Below are positions 9,699-23,116 of a stretch of DNA of 64,000 bases, piece by piece; positions within the stretch are counted from its first letter, which is position 1; each line of letters starts with the position of its first letter. The translations under genes were made by a program, and so were the position numbers. The notes beneath the pieces were generated by a model that made no database searches, was not told where the DNA came from, and saw nothing but the letters and a program-made list of their open reading frames with translations. Origin of the DNA: Datisca glomerata (lineage: Eukaryota; Streptophyta; Magnoliopsida; Cucurbitales; Datiscaceae); contig QANY01002420.1 of the NCBI GenBank assembly GCA_003255025.1, positions 1 to 64,000 on the forward strand. The letters are read 5' to 3'.

Positions 9699-11435
9699 TG
9701 TTGGAGTTATGTCCATAAAGTATGGTGTAATAACTATTTATGAGTATTTAATTATTTCTCAGATTTTTTCTATTACTGGATTTAATAAATGAATGAAAAA
9801 ATTTCTATTAATTAAAATGTGTTTATAATTTACTCAAGTCCTAAAACTATTGTCAACGTAAGAAGAGTAAAGACGGATGAGTCTTCTAGACAAACTCTTC
9901 TAAAATATGACTATTAGGTTGAACCAAAGGATGACAGTCTTGGAGCATGGGAGTGGAGACGCTGACGATTGATCTAGGCATGTTATGGAACATGTTGAAT
10001 AGACCTGTGACAAATTAGTTTAGAGCAAAACCGTTTGCCTAACTTTAAATCTAATTGTTACACCTTAAAGATATTTTCATAATTACCTTTATCTTGATGT
10101 GAATACGAAGCTTGACTTAGTTACTTGCGATCTTTGATATGCCGAATGAGTGAGTTTGAATTGCTAGACAATACATCAAGTGTTGGGCTCTTAATTCAAC
10201 TATGTTGGAGTTGTGTGATTCATTGATATGGAAATTCGTGGTTAGATTGCGAAAGCAAAAATATCACCTTATGCTTTATTGATGGGTGTGTGAATAAATT
10301 AACCTGGCCAAGTATTCGATGAAATGAGTCATCGAATAAGACTTATGAATTGTACGAGACAATTCACTGGTATGTCTTTCGTATTCACAATTAATAAAGG
10401 AGTTAATGAAATAATAACAAGAGGGATAAAATTATAATTTTACACCACGCTCTTGTTACTGATATTCACAAAGGATCATATGTTAAAATATTATGTGGAC
10501 CGTGAAATAAAAGCGTTTATTTGCACCAACAGAAAATATAGCGCCCATGAATTGAGAGTTGATTCGGTATCGAACATATAGTGGAGTAGTACGATGTTAG
10601 GATAAAATAGGTCAGGAATTTATAAAGATAAATTCGTCCGGTATTTGAATCCTATAACTTTATTCATGTGGGTCCATTCGGTCTCATGGCTAGTTCATGA
10701 GAACATGAATCGAAGAAACATTAGTTGGACCAAAATATGTTAATTGATGTTCAAATTAATTAATTTTTTTTTATTTTTTAATTATTAGATAATTAGTAAA
10801 AAAAAAGATATTAATTAATTAATTGATAGAGGTCAATTTAATTTTTCAATTGGGACTGATAAATTCAGACACAATATTGACTTTAAGGGGAAATGTAATT
10901 TTTGGCAAATACATAACTATTAGGGTAGAATTTTCAGAAATTTGGCATATAGGGGTATATGTATAAACTTCAAAATTATTATATAAGAGCGATGTGAGTT
11001 GACACAACCCTAAGCATACAGAGAAAAGTTGTCTACCCCTATCCATCCTGTGTTGCAGACGAAATCCATAGAGGAAGAAAAGAATCCTCAGTTATTTTGA
11101 GAACCTACTCTCAGTTCCTGATCGATATTCTCAAAAGATATATTTCTGAAATCCACGAGTGGTTGTTGGTGTGAAAACAATTTAAAGTTCTTGATTCTTG
11201 AAGATTGAAGAACATGAAGCTTAAATTAGGATTCCACCAATTCAGAAAGTCTTTGTTAGAATAAATGCATAAAATTGTTTCTACCTCTTTTGAATACGTT
11301 TAATTTAATATGCACAATCGTTTGTATGGTTTTATTATTTAATATGATTAAATTCGTTGATGTGAATTTTTTTTAATTTTCCGCCCATGAACCGTAACAT
11401 TGATTTTTCCTCAAATTTTAAAACTCAATCCAACA
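9699..11435 (+). repeat. Copia-type 5' LTR (plus orientation)
   Basis: Begins TGTTGGAGTTATG at 9,699 and ends AATCCAACA at 11,435, so the termini form a short inverted repeat (TGTTGG/CCAACA) and the canonical TG...CA. A tRNA-Met primer-binding site follows within three bases, which fixes the 3' edge. Length 1,737 bp, long for copia but within the family range. No coding capacity. The matching 3' LTR is not recognised in the window. Confidence 0.75.
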
Positions 11436-11437
11436 AT

Positions 11438-11449
11438 TGGTATCAGAGC
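11438..11449 (+). promoter_or_regulatory. Primer-binding site (initiator tRNA-Met type)
   Basis: TGGTATCAGAGC lies two bases after the LTR end. This 12-mer is complementary to the 3' end of plant initiator tRNA-Met and is the standard minus-strand primer site of copia elements. Confidence 0.9.
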
Positions 11450-12060
11450 CTTGATTTCTTGATAATGCATATTATGTTATTAACCACATGTATTGTTGGA
11501 TGTTGTGATATTGGCATAACTTTTGTATGGTAGATTCAAAATTATTTTGAATGTATTTTATGAATGGATCCCGATCTCTTGGTTCTAGGCATTTTGTTTT
11601 TTACGGTGATTTTCTGTAATGTATTTTCTTGCAAAATTTGTATTTTCTTTTTAAATTCCATGTAATCTGTAACCATCTCGAAAAATCACCGTCAAAACGC
11701 CGTCGCCACTGTGCCACATCACCTCATGTTGTCCATTTTTGTGCCCTATATGGTGGCTAGGGTTTGTGAAACTCTAGACGATAACAATTAGGGTTTAGGA
11801 AACCCTGTGATGTTTCGAAAAAGCTCTAATCTCATATTTTATTTTTAAATTGTTAATTTTACATTTTAGATGGATAAAAGATAATTAAAGTTTAAAAGAT
11901 ATGGTATTAGATATTTGAAAGATAACTATCCATTTTATCTTTTGCATTCAAAAGCATAATTATCCATTTTATCTTTTGAATTTAAAAGATAATTATCAAT
12001 TTATCTTTTTATCTTTTGTATTTTAAATATAAAAATTTTAACAAGATATATGACCCTATG
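11450..12060 (+). mobile_element. Copia untranslated leader, then truncated
   Basis: Sequence downstream of the PBS without an ORF. It includes several related phrases of the form TATCTTTT...AAAAGATAA between 11,870 and 12,030, some inverted relative to one another. No gag start follows, so the element's internal region is lost or replaced from about 12,060. Confidence 0.5.
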
Positions 12061-13548
12061 GCTAGAAGTGAGTGTTTATGTGAAAGTAAAACCTAAGATG
12101 ATTATGATAGATAATGAAGACTTTCAGAAGAAAATTTCCTTCTGCTCACTGATGGTAGATTTGCAGAATTTTTGTTTTTTTGTTTAATTTTCTCCGTTTC
12201 AGATTATCAATGAAATAACTATTTTGGCTGGAATTTTGATCTATTAAGAAGCATCATAGACAATTGTATGGCCTGAATGCTTCCCTCTCCTTCCTCGTTT
12301 TCCACCACCTCTTTGACCCTGTTTGCACCTTGTAAATGCTACTTACCATTTTACCTGTTTTATTCTGTAAGTTCAAATAGGTAAACAGAGCTCTAAATTT
12401 TCAGATCCATTGATACGTTAGAGAAACAGAGTTCATATCCATGAATACATCATACATTGGAGAACAGAGCTCTATAGGGATAACTTGATTTCTCAATGGG
12501 AACCCCTGAACCTTGACTTCCTATATACCCATAATTTCTGGCAAACTTCGATGTTGGGTTTCAATTTTCTTATATCATTTATTGTTTTGATCTTTATTTG
12601 TTGATACTCGGAGACACTCTTATGGGCCTGATCTGAATGTTGTAAACCTGGGATATTGAGTTGCTGGTTGATACTTGTGTTTGTAGTCAGTTCATGAAAA
12701 CAGTAGTATTTTTATTATCTGCATTTGGTTGTTTTCTTTGTTTCATGGAACACTTATGAGACCATTACTTCACTGTTTTTACTTTGCAAAACTGAATTTA
12801 AGTGTTAGTTTACGAAGAAATATAGAAATATTCATCTAGGAAGTGAATAAGTTATCCCAATATGAGACTATTTATTCACGTAGTGCATAGGGAGAACTAT
12901 CTGACATAATTGTAGGGTGGGTTTATGATATTATGAATGAGTATGGGCTTTAGTTGGGTGAGTAAGTTTTTACCCATTATTTATTGGGTAGACTATGGGT
13001 AAAATACCCAATAGTGATTTTCACATTTTGAGTGTTACTTTAGTGATAGACAATACAATATTAAATTGTTGAACACGATGAAAATTATAATTGGTGACAA
13101 GTCATTAGCATAGGTCTGTTATTCATACCAATATGTTGGTTTACTATTGATTATATTATGGACACGAATCGAATGAGCTTTCATTTTACGAATACAGATA
13201 AGAAAGGTGCTTCACTTTAATTACTGAGCACAAATTGTACTTCATCCCTTTATATTCCATGCTTTATTGTTTACATACATTAGAGACCATAAGATAGCTA
13301 AATTTTCGGTCAAGAATCTTTATTTCCTAACTATTTCTTTTAATATCAATGTTTAGGAAGAAACTGACGTCATATTCATTTTCTTATGCTTTACTTTATA
13401 AAAAAGGATGTATTCCCCTCTTTGATATAATATTTACATATGTTTTGACAGCTTCTCAACATTTTTTGTATTTCACATATCATCTTGTAAGTTTGATTAC
13501 ATTTTGCCTTTACTTAAATCCAGTTAAATATATAATCATATATTTTAT
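12061..13548. other. No recognisable gene; T-rich sequence before Helitron ORFs
   Basis: T-rich sequence resembling plant introns or UTR, without a supported ORF. It may belong to the 5' part of the Helitron (host fragments are often captured), but I could not place a 5' TC terminus. Confidence 0.35.
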
Positions 13549-13581
13549 TTGAAAATTATTTTTATATGCTTTTTACCCCTT

Positions 13582-15926
13582 TCAAATCTTATAATGAAAC
13601 GTAACAGAGTTTCTAAATATACTCAACTACCTGAAGCTAAAGCTAGAAAAGACATATTATTTAAAAAGACACGGAACAATATGCATCGAAGAAAAAGAAA
13701 GAAATTTTTTTGTACTTTATTTAATGAAGATGGTGATCAAAGTCATAACAAACGCGAAGCACCAACAAATAAATGATTGATGAATGACAATTTAATACTC
13801 CAAGAAAATCTAATAACAGCATAGGCATGTTATGTTGATGACATCCCACACGAACCTCTAATGTTATCCCTAACTCCTAACTATACTTTTGGTAATGCTA
13901 AAAGATTTATTCATGAATCTAACAACTTTTGTTGTTCTTATAAAATAGTAGTAACAACTAATGATGCACCAAACCTACTACATTCATTATTTTGTTCTAA
14001 CGATGAGGAATCCATTGAATTTCGTTAATATGTACGCACATATAACAATACATTTGCTTTTTACATCATTTGGAGTCGTATGTGATAAAAAATTATAAAA
14101 ATGAAATAAAGAAATATATACATTCCGAGTACAAGGGTAAATTTATCATTACGTAAATGACTTCCAAAAGATGACCATCCATCATACTTACAACTTTACT
14201 TCTATGATACAAACATGAAGTGAACAACCGACTATATAATTCTAACAAAATGCAACCGTCCATCTTTCAAAAAATTCTAACCATTTTACAGTTAAATCCT
14301 TACTGCCTATTCTTCCGCAGCCTAAAAGATATTTCAGATTTAGAAAATTATCAAATTCGTATACACACTGCGATAGACTTAGATCAAAGAATATACAATG
14401 CTCCTTCTGCTTCACAAGTGGCTGCCATTTGGGTTGAGAATTCGTCTGCATCTGCCAATATAACCCGAGACATCATCATTCATGGAAAATCAGGAAATAA
14501 TCTGAGTTCAATATTATTTTGACTTCTACGAACCACTACAATATCATTTACTCTTTTCGTTGGGCGAGAACAGTTGGCATCAAGGGATTAATAAGATAAA
14601 TAAAAACATTGGAGGGCTCAAACCAATGAACACTTAATTGAACCACAACAAATCAACCCCGAAGAACAATTAATCTATGAAGAACAAAAAAAAATGATAT
14701 GTCGTAGATATGTATGTGAAACTAGAAAGTTCTAGGCTTGATTTCTTTCGTAATAAACAGAGTCAGATCCGAGCAGAATTATATGAAGGAATAATGGATA
14801 GCATCCATTATGGTGAACATCATGGGGGGAAATTGGACGAAGAATTATTCTTTCAGCATCTTTCATTGGTGGACCCCGTGATATGCGAAAAGGATATATG
14901 GATGCAATGGTGTTGGTACAACGATTTGGGAAACCATATGTTTTCCTAACAATGACGTGTAACCCGAATCGACCAGAGATCAAAGACGAACTAGGTCCAA
15001 ATGAGGTACCACTAAATAGGCCTGATTTAATTGCTCGTTTATTCAGGGCAAGATTAGAGGAATTAAAATTTGATTTATTCAAAAAACAAACCTTTGGTCT
15101 TGTAATAGCTCATATGTACGTAGTGGAATTTCAGAAAAAATGGGCTTGCCACATGCTTATTTTACTAATTCTCCACACAAATTCCAAGCTAATTGCTCTC
15201 GCATCGTTTGATAACTTTGTATCCACAGAACCTCCACATGAAAAGAATAATCCCTACTTATTCAATATAGTTATTAAACATATGATGCACGGACCATGTG
15301 GCTCCTTAAATCCTAACAACGCATGTATGACAAGAAAGGGAACATGCAAAAATGATTATCCTAAAAACTTTTCCAAAGAAACTACCTAGGCAAAAAACTC
15401 ATACCCCATATATAAAAGATGAAATGACAGTCAAGCTGTGACAATTAGAGGCTCTAGATTAGACAATCGATGGGTTATCCCTTACAATCCTTATTTACTT
15501 GCGAAATATAATTGTCACATTAACGTGAAGATTTGTTCAACTATAAAAGTGGTTAAGTACCTTTATAAATACATATATAAAGGTTATGACTGTGTCGCAT
15601 TCCAACTAAATAAATCTAATGAGTAAGACAGCATAGATGAAATTCAAAATTTTTAGTCTGCTCGTTGGGTGTCTCCCCCAGAGGGTACTTGGAGAATTTA
15701 TAGTTTTCCATTAAATGAAATACATCCTTCGGTGGTCACGCTTCAATTACACCTTGAACATAAACAACTTATTACGTTTAAAGATACAGACGATTTAGAT
15801 AATATCATCAACAATGTCTTCGCTAAAAAAACTATGCTGACAGAATTTTCTTTTACAAATTCCATTAGAATTGATACTAAAAATTTACTATACAAAGATT
15901 TTCCCTCAGCATTTTGTTTGGAATAA
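13582..15926 (+). pseudogene. Helitron Rep (Helitron-like N-terminal and HUH/Y2 nuclease) part, broken
   Basis: Successive short frames make up the N-terminal half of a Helitron transposase. They carry an initial KYTQLPEAKARKD segment (about 13,610), the Helitron-like N-terminal domain (14,220-15,390) with FGKPYVFLTMTCNP (near 14,925) and MMHGPCGSLNPNNACM (near 15,290), and the Y2 region KVVKYLYKYIYKG (near 15,550-15,585), which retains the tyrosines that cut and join DNA. In the HUH metal-binding motif (about 15,147-15,170) a two-base deletion shifts the frame immediately after PHA, destroying the second His. Stops also occur at 15,387, 15,624 and elsewhere. In the family this protein nicks and transfers single-stranded DNA during rolling-circle transposition. 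This copy cannot. Confidence 0.88.
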
Positions 15927-16359
15927 GAAAGACAAGATTTGGACTTCTAGAAAACAAGGTCAAGTGATAGGTCGAATTGTAACTGCTAATCCCACAGAAG
16001 GTGAACGATATTACCTCTGACTTTTGCTTAATCATATCACATGTCCAACTTCATTTACTGATCTGCTAACAATTAACGGCAAGCTCAACTCTTCATTTCG
16101 TGAGCCTGCATTACCTTATGGTCTTTTAGAATCTGATAACAGTTTAACTCAGTTTTAGCGGAAGCATCCCAATATCAAATGCCACACACTTTGCGTCATC
16201 TTTTTGCCATTATATTAGTATACTGTAATCCAAAGAATCCTAAAAAATTATGGCAAAAATTCGAGAAGCCATTATCTGAAGACTACAAAAAAATAAAACT
16301 ATCTTGTACAAATATAAGTTTAAAAGTATTACAATAAAATTAATTCTATCCTTGAATCA

Positions 16360-17833
16360 ATGGAAAAGACAATAAAAAAGTATTCGTTAATTGATCCAAA
16401 TATCAATATACATGACGCCCAAAAGGAATTTAGAGAAATTGATGAAGAACTTCGTATACATATAGATCAAAATGATATTGATTCAATATCTTTATTAAAT
16501 ACAACACAAAAACATGCTTATGATACCATATTAAGTAGAATCTTACAAGAAAAATCAGGAGTTTTTTTTGTCGACGGTCCTGCTGGAAGTGGGAAAACCT
16601 TTTTGTACCATGCTATATTAGCCATTATAAGATCAAAAGGTATGATTGCATTAGCGACTTCCTCATCTGGAGTTGCAGTTTCGATATTACCTTATGGTCG
16701 CACTGTACATTCTAGATTTAAAATACCTTTACACATACAAGAGTCAGTTAGTTGTTCCATAAGTAAACAATCAAGCTTGGGTAATTTAATACGTGCTGCA
16801 AAATTAATTATATGGGATGAGGCACCAATGTGTAGGAGACAAAAAATTGAGACGATGGATCAATTACTTAAAGATATGAATGACTGCCCCTTAATATTCG
16901 GCGGTAAAGTTCTGGTGTTAGGAGGTAATTTCCATCAAGTTCTGCATGTTATTCTAAAAGAAACCAGGGCTGAAATTATTGATGCAAGATTAGTTAGCTC
17001 ACCCTTTTATGGGAGAATTTTGAAACCATCCAACTAACACAAAATATGAGATCAAATTTAGGTCTAATATTTAGTGCATACTTATTACGAATAGGTGATG
17101 GAACTGAAAAAACTTATATCGATGATAATATTCAATTACCATCCTACATGGTTATTCCATACATTGATGATGCAGTTTCATTGAAGTTATTTATGGACAC
17201 TGTTTTGCCTAATATTCATGTTTACAATGAAAATATGGACTCCATCTTTAATCAAAATATATTAGCACCAAAAAATGAAAACATCGATGAAATTAATCAC
17301 TTCTTAATTGATCAATCCCTGGTGAAACCATGAGATATTATAGTTTTGATGAAATAATTGACAATACAAATGAAATAATCCATGAAGATTTTATGAATAC
17401 CTTAAACCCAAGTGGTTTTCTTCTTCATGTGTTAATATTGAAACGAAATTGTCCAGTTATTTTACTTCGAAATACTAATTCATCTGAAGGATTATGTAAT
17501 GGCACTCGATTAACATGTCGACAGTTTAATCGTAATGTTATTGATGTTGAAATTGCAAATGGTCATTATAAAGGTAAATGAGTATTTTTACCTCGAATTT
17601 TATTTATTCCGCTTGAAAATGAAAGAGACTCTTTTCCATTTAATCAACGACAATTTCTCATCCGACTGAGCTTTGCTATGACCATAAATAAAGCTCAAGG
17701 TCAAACACTAGATTTCGTAGGTTTATATTTGCCTGAACCAGTTTTCTCACACGGGCAACTATATGTTGCGCTATCAAGAATCTATCAAAATTCTTGTCAA
17801 ACCAATTCATAGAAATGCCTTTAATTCTTTATA
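16360..17833 (+). pseudogene. Helitron PIF1-type helicase part, broken
   Basis: A 225-codon open frame (16,360-17,037) carries SF1B/PIF1 helicase motifs: an LNTTQKHAYD Q-like motif, Walker A GPAGSGKT (16,576-16,599), motif Ia ATSSSGVA, Walker B IIWDEAPM, and motif III as LGGNFHQVLHV where the family usually has a GDFRQ-type sequence. Further frames (17,046-17,333, 17,330-17,581, then 17,590-17,810 after a stop) carry the C-terminal half with NGTRL and [13 protein letters not shown]. At least three frame breaks or stops interrupt it. It unwinds DNA during Helitron rolling-circle transposition in intact relatives. It belongs to the same transposase gene as the upstream Rep part, separated by decayed sequence at 15,927-16,359. 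Confidence 0.9.
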
Positions 17834-18959
17834 TACTAAAAATATAGTTTATAAAGAACTATTACATGTTGCTTTCAATGCCATTGAGCGATAGTGATGC
17901 TTTTTTTCACAGGTATAATGGTGAGTCTTTCACTTTTTATGTACATCTAATGAAAAATATGATAATGTTAGAATATATCTATATTTTCTACTTACATACA
18001 GTACTTACTATATTTTCAATTAAATGTAGGTAAAAAATGGAGATGAGTTGTAGGTACATCAACGATATCACGCCCCAGGTTCGCGATATGACTGACACGA
18101 TAATTAATATATTATCTTTTTATCATGTTTATTTTTTCTTTCATATGTTATGCTTTATTGAATGATATTACTTAATAAACAATGTTATATTTTCCTAATA
18201 TGAACAACAATACATAACTTTTTGGACAAGAGCGACAATTGAGATACCAAATGTTAGGCAACAACTTTTGTACTTGGCCTGTGAGGACTGCAACCGAGCA
18301 ACATCAGCCCAATATAAACAATCTTTCACTTGTAATTACTGTCACAAGCTAGATTCCCTTACACTCCCCAAGTATAGTTAACATCATTCTTTTAGTAACC
18401 GTCACTATCTATTTATGCCTTACCGTATATAAATGGTTTTTATCTACTACATTTATAACACTTAATAAATATATTCTCAGATGCCAAGATGAGGTACAAA
18501 TTGGTGATGAAATCGGGCACTTAATTGCACCATATTAGGGAAAGATGTTGAAGAGCTCTTATCTTGTACCGCTGAACAAATATGGAACTACACCGATGAG
18601 GTAAAATTGTAGACGTTTCTCATTTATTAAAATTTGCAATTGTATAGTTATAAAACCCTATTTGAAGCAAAGCATCAAACAATATTGTCTCATTTAATTG
18701 TAGGAGAAACATAACCACTTTGAAGAACACAATATCATTTTCAACAATAAAAAGTACATATTGCATGTCAAATGTACGAAACTGTTCCATAACAAAAGAT
18801 ATAATATCATAAAAAAATACAACGATATTGGGGAACATGAATATATAGATGATGATGGTTCCGTTTCTTCAGCAATGCCAATTACCTCTTCCTCTACATG
18901 CGCTAGAATCTGTTAGTGGAACCCCCACAGTAACAAGAAGGTGAATGAATGAAAGAAAT

Positions 18960-19215
18960 TTTTTTTTACGTGATACGTATATAGGTTTGCAGTTTTTTGG
19001 TGATGTTGTTTAGGATGTTTTACGTGATATGTATATAGGTTTGCAATTTTTTGATCACATTGTTTAGGATGTTTTACGTGATATATATACATATATAGGT
19101 TTGCAGTTTTTTGGTCACGTTGTGTAAGATCTTTTAAGTGATATGTATATAGGTTTGTAGTTTTTTAGTAACATTATTTAAGATATATATATATATACAC
19201 GTTTGTAGTTTTTTG
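18960..19215 (+). repeat. Tandem repeat near Helitron 3' end, about 54 bp x 5
   Basis: The phrase GTATATAGGTTTGCAGTTTTTT recurs with its GTTTGCA/GTTTGTA core at 18,985, 19,039, 19,099, 19,153 and 19,201, that is, spacings of 54, 60, 54 and 48. Differences are mostly TA-repeat length changes. Confidence 0.85.
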
Positions 19216-19340
19216 GTTACGTTGTTTAGGAAATATTTTGTCATGTACATAGTGCTTTCACACAATGAAATTCATGTCTAATTTTTTCATGAAAATTTGA
19301 TATCGTCATTAATTTTCAAATAATAAAACGACATAACTAC

Positions 19341-19371
19341 AGATACGTGCAACGCATGTGCCCCTACCTAA
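19341..19371 (+). mobile_element. Helitron 3' terminus (hairpin plus CTAA)
   Basis: ACGTGC/GCATGT stem (one G-T pair) with AAC loop, a short C-rich spacer, CTAA at 19,368-19,371, then T. The core TGCAACGCA is shared with other Helitron ends at 41.2, 44.7 and 46.2 kb. Confidence 0.75.
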
Positions 19372-22300
19372 TAATAATAAAAAGTTTAGATTTGGAATTT
19401 CAGAAAAAAAATGAAAAGTCGTGGCTTCTACAATTTCTTTTATTTGTTGCCAATGCTGCCATCTTACTACTCGTGCGGAACCTACTCTACAATTGTCGAT
19501 AAAATATATAAATGAAGTTTTCTACCTTGTCATTAAATATTTTTAGTTGCACGAACCACCACGTGTGCAAGGCACATGAGAATTTTATAATTACCATTAA
19601 AACTAGGCTAGAATGCCAAAAAAATATTAGTATATTTGACTATTTTTCAATACTGTTTATAAGAAAATTTTAGTTAATTTTTTTTAAATATGACTCGAAC
19701 TTACAATATCTAAAATATAATTATGAAAATTTGATCAACTGCGCCATCTCAGGTTGTCTAGTTAATTTAGTCACAATACTTTTAAGTTTTTGCTAGTAAT
19801 CCCCTTACCACACATAATCTATTAGTTTTAGTATCTTTATGATCCTTTAATAAGTTTTTTCCTGTTCAATCTATGTTTTTTTATTTTTCAACGAGTTTTT
19901 CATATATTTAAACTAACATTACAGGTCAATAGATTCTATTTTGATTATATTCATTATGTAACTAATAGTCGTTAAATCAACGATATGATATCATTTATGT
20001 TCTAAAAAAGTTCTAATGATTTTGGGAAGAGAAAAAAATGTTTTTCAAGACTTCAAACTAACGAGTTGTACAACGCGGGGGCTTAATAGCAAAAACCTGA
20101 AAATACAATAATTAAAGTAGCTTAAAAAAGGTATTTTATAAAATAAATCTAACTAAAATAAGTTAAACTGTAGAAGGGAAAAAGAAAGACGGGGAAACAA
20201 GACAAGTATCCGTACAAAGTAATTTTCCAAAGTTCACAAATATCAAAGTAAGTAAAGTTTAAAAGAATTATTACTTAGATAATTAGGGTATTAAAGAGAG
20301 TGATTAGAATAAGAAGATGGGTCCAAGTGGCCAACCGTGCGACCTTGATTAGCTAAAAAGCATTACACAGTTTCGCACGCATGGCCACAGTTTCCTTGGC
20401 CATGTCCCCTTGCCCTTGGCGTTTAACCCCATATTCCCATATCTTTGACCGATTACCGGCGTTTTCCTGTTGCCGGTCAAACTCATTTTACTATATTGAG
20501 TTTAATATTAATAATTAAAAATTACAGCTAGTGGACAAAAATTAAAACAATGAGTGAGAGCCTCTTGGTTACCTCAATCTCTCACACATGGGAATGGGAA
20601 AAGACAAGAAATCCCATTAATGCTGGCTTTTTTAAGGTTTGGGATTAAATTTTGTTGTAGATGTCGGTTAATTATCCCTTCAAGTCTACATTTCTTGGCC
20701 TTAATTGGTGATTGACGTCTCAAATCAAGGCTCATAAGCACCTAATTAGTTTTAAAATGTCAGATATCATGTTTACTGATTCTTCTATATTATTTAAATT
20801 TAATTTATTATTAAATCATTTCATATGAGATTTATGTAAATATAAACAAATAATGTTTATGATACCTATCTATTTCATTGTTAAAGAATGAAAAATTAAC
20901 ATGTTGAACTAAAAAAAGTAAAAACTACTCATCACCCTTAATGTAGACCAATCAAGTTACTTAACCAAAAAATTTGGTCCCATCAGGATTGTTTGATTAA
21001 GATTAAATGAAATGAAATTGGATTGACATGTTACAAGAGTAGAGATGAAAGGATTGTCTTTTAGCATACATTGGTAATAAAAAAAGAACACTTGGGAAAC
21101 AGACAGCCATGAGCATGACAAAAACAATACGAGGTGGTGGGTAAGGCAAAAACTGTGAAAACACAAAGCAACAGCACAGGAGAGCTTAAGATAGAATGAG
21201 GTGGAGAAAATCAGGTGGTCCACGTGGCAATACCCCAGAGCATCAAAGAGAAAGGAGAACCCAGAGAGAGAAAGGAGAGAGCATAAAAAGAAGGAAGAAA
21301 GATAACAGAGCCTGAGAGCAGATAGTGACAGAATACAAGACGGATCAATAAATGGGTCAATGACGAAAATAGAAGTAGAAAAAACCCAAAAAAAAGGGAA
21401 TAAAAACAGAGTGCACTGCAGAGAATTATTTACTGTTTACTGTAGGGAGTAGTGCTGGAGTCATGTTGAATGTTTGTTTTTTTTTTCTGAGGATCCAATG
21501 AGTTGGATGAGTGAGAAAGTTGACCGTTTAAGCTCTGCATGTTGCAGCCTTCTAGTCATAAAGTCATAGGTCAAAGCCATTTTAGCCACAGGTGATGCCA
21601 CATCAGCTTATTATCCAGCGTGGCAAAGATTCTCATCTGCTACAAATCACGTGGCCATTCTCCCCTCTCTCTCTCGACATGCAATGTTTTTTTTATGCAA
21701 CTTAATTATATTGACATGCAATTAATAATTTTGGTGTATATATTCTCACTACAAATTAGTAAATATGATATATACATATATATATATATATATATGCTCC
21801 TTACAAAGATTTTTTATAAACTGAAATAAATCAACCATTTATGTAATAGCCTTTCAACACGTTCATTGCAACTAAACCCTCAAATATTTGAAGCTTGAAA
21901 ATTTGTAGTAAAAGGAAAAACAAATTATAAAAAAAAATTTCCAATATTCTTTGAGATTATTGAAATATAAAAATGAAAACACTGACGACTAATTAACTTA
22001 TGCTACTTTTTGCAATTTTTATTTCATCCTATTTTTAGTTTCTTAATATTTTCCTAACATAGCAAAGCTATGTTCATTGGCTTTTCTAACACGAAACTAA
22101 GATTATATTGTTATGTTCACAAGAACCTTTTCAAATTTATTTTTTTGAATTACCTATTCCATATTAAGAGAGGTTTAAAACTGAAATTTTTATTTTCTCA
22201 TTTTACATTTTAACCCCCAAAATATTAATACAAAATCAGATATTTCACCTATTTTTTGTTTTATCCATTTACATAACAAACTTTATGAAAATTAAATATT

Positions 22301-22550
22301 TATGTAATATGAACGTGAATGCATGTAAAGGATAGTTGAGATTTTTTTTATATGCATATTTGTTTTTGGTTAAAATTAAAAATATAATCAGTATTAGTAC
22401 ATTCAAATGCTTAACCTTTAATTAATATATATTATATTTAAAATCAGTATTAATACATTTCTAATAAATGACTACATAACTAATTTTCATATATGACAAG
22501 GAGAACCGTTGTTCAGTGAAAATCTCCTGTTATTTAAATACAGAATGTGA
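19372..22550. other. No recognisable gene; intergenic
   Basis: AT-rich with two exceptions. A second Helitron-like hairpin (GTGTGC-AAG-GCACAT) is near 19,571-19,586 without a clear CTRR end. A purine-rich stretch at 21,240-21,400 (AGAGAGAAAGG) could be a UTR but leads into no gene I recognise. A TA tract lies at 21,770-21,794. Confidence 0.4.
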
Positions 22551-22808
22551 TTGGTACTTAATTAAATATCTAATATAAATTAAATTAGTAAGAGTTGTCT
22601 TTCGATTATTCCAGATTGCTTGGAATCGGAATCAACATAAATTCAATAAATAGATGAAGCAAAGAAATAGAATTGGGATACTATGTACATTAACTGTACA
22701 TATATGTAATTGATATATATATATGAATATGAAGATATATTTCGATTGATCTATATTCAACCTGTATCTTTATACAGTACAACTTTATACACTCCAATAA
22801 CAATAATA

Positions 22809-22854
22809 GATAGTATGGTAGAAGGATTCATATATTTCTCTCTACCATACTATC
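22809..22854 (-). terminator. psbM 3' inverted repeat (plastid-type stem-loop)
   Basis: Perfect 14-bp arms GATAGTATGGTAGA (22,809-22,822) and TCTACCATACTATC (22,841-22,854) with an 18-nt loop, about 150 bp past the psbM stop. In plastids such stem-loops stabilise mRNA 3' ends. In the nucleus it is presumably inert. Confidence 0.8.
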
Positions 22855-22999
22855 GGATCTCATAGAATACTTTTCTCGTAGAATACTTATAATTCTAGTC
22901 TGCTCATTTCATTTAAGACGCGAAATTTGAATCCTTTTCATTTTCTTTTTTCTTCTCTTCAATCATTGATAAGAACTAAAAAGTAAAGTTTAATTCAAA

Positions 23000-23116
<117 letters not shown>

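Larger units (their letters stand above)
13549..19371 (+). mobile_element. Decayed autonomous Helitron (5' end unplaced)
   Basis: Contains RepHel coding remnants (13,582-17,830), a tandem-repeated subterminal tail (18,960-19,215) and a 3' terminus at 19,371. The terminus has the Helitron hallmarks: a short hairpin ACGTGC-AAC-GCATGT at 19,345-19,359, about eight bases later CTAA (a CTRR end), followed by T. The 5' TC end was not located, so the start given is only the first coding similarity. Confidence 0.8.

Noticed and set aside
21180..21440. Possible microRNA precursor or UTR (GTGGAGAAAATCAGG, TGACAGAATACAAG phrases)
   Set aside because: The resemblance to known plant miRNAs is too weak, and no complementary star arm was found nearby.
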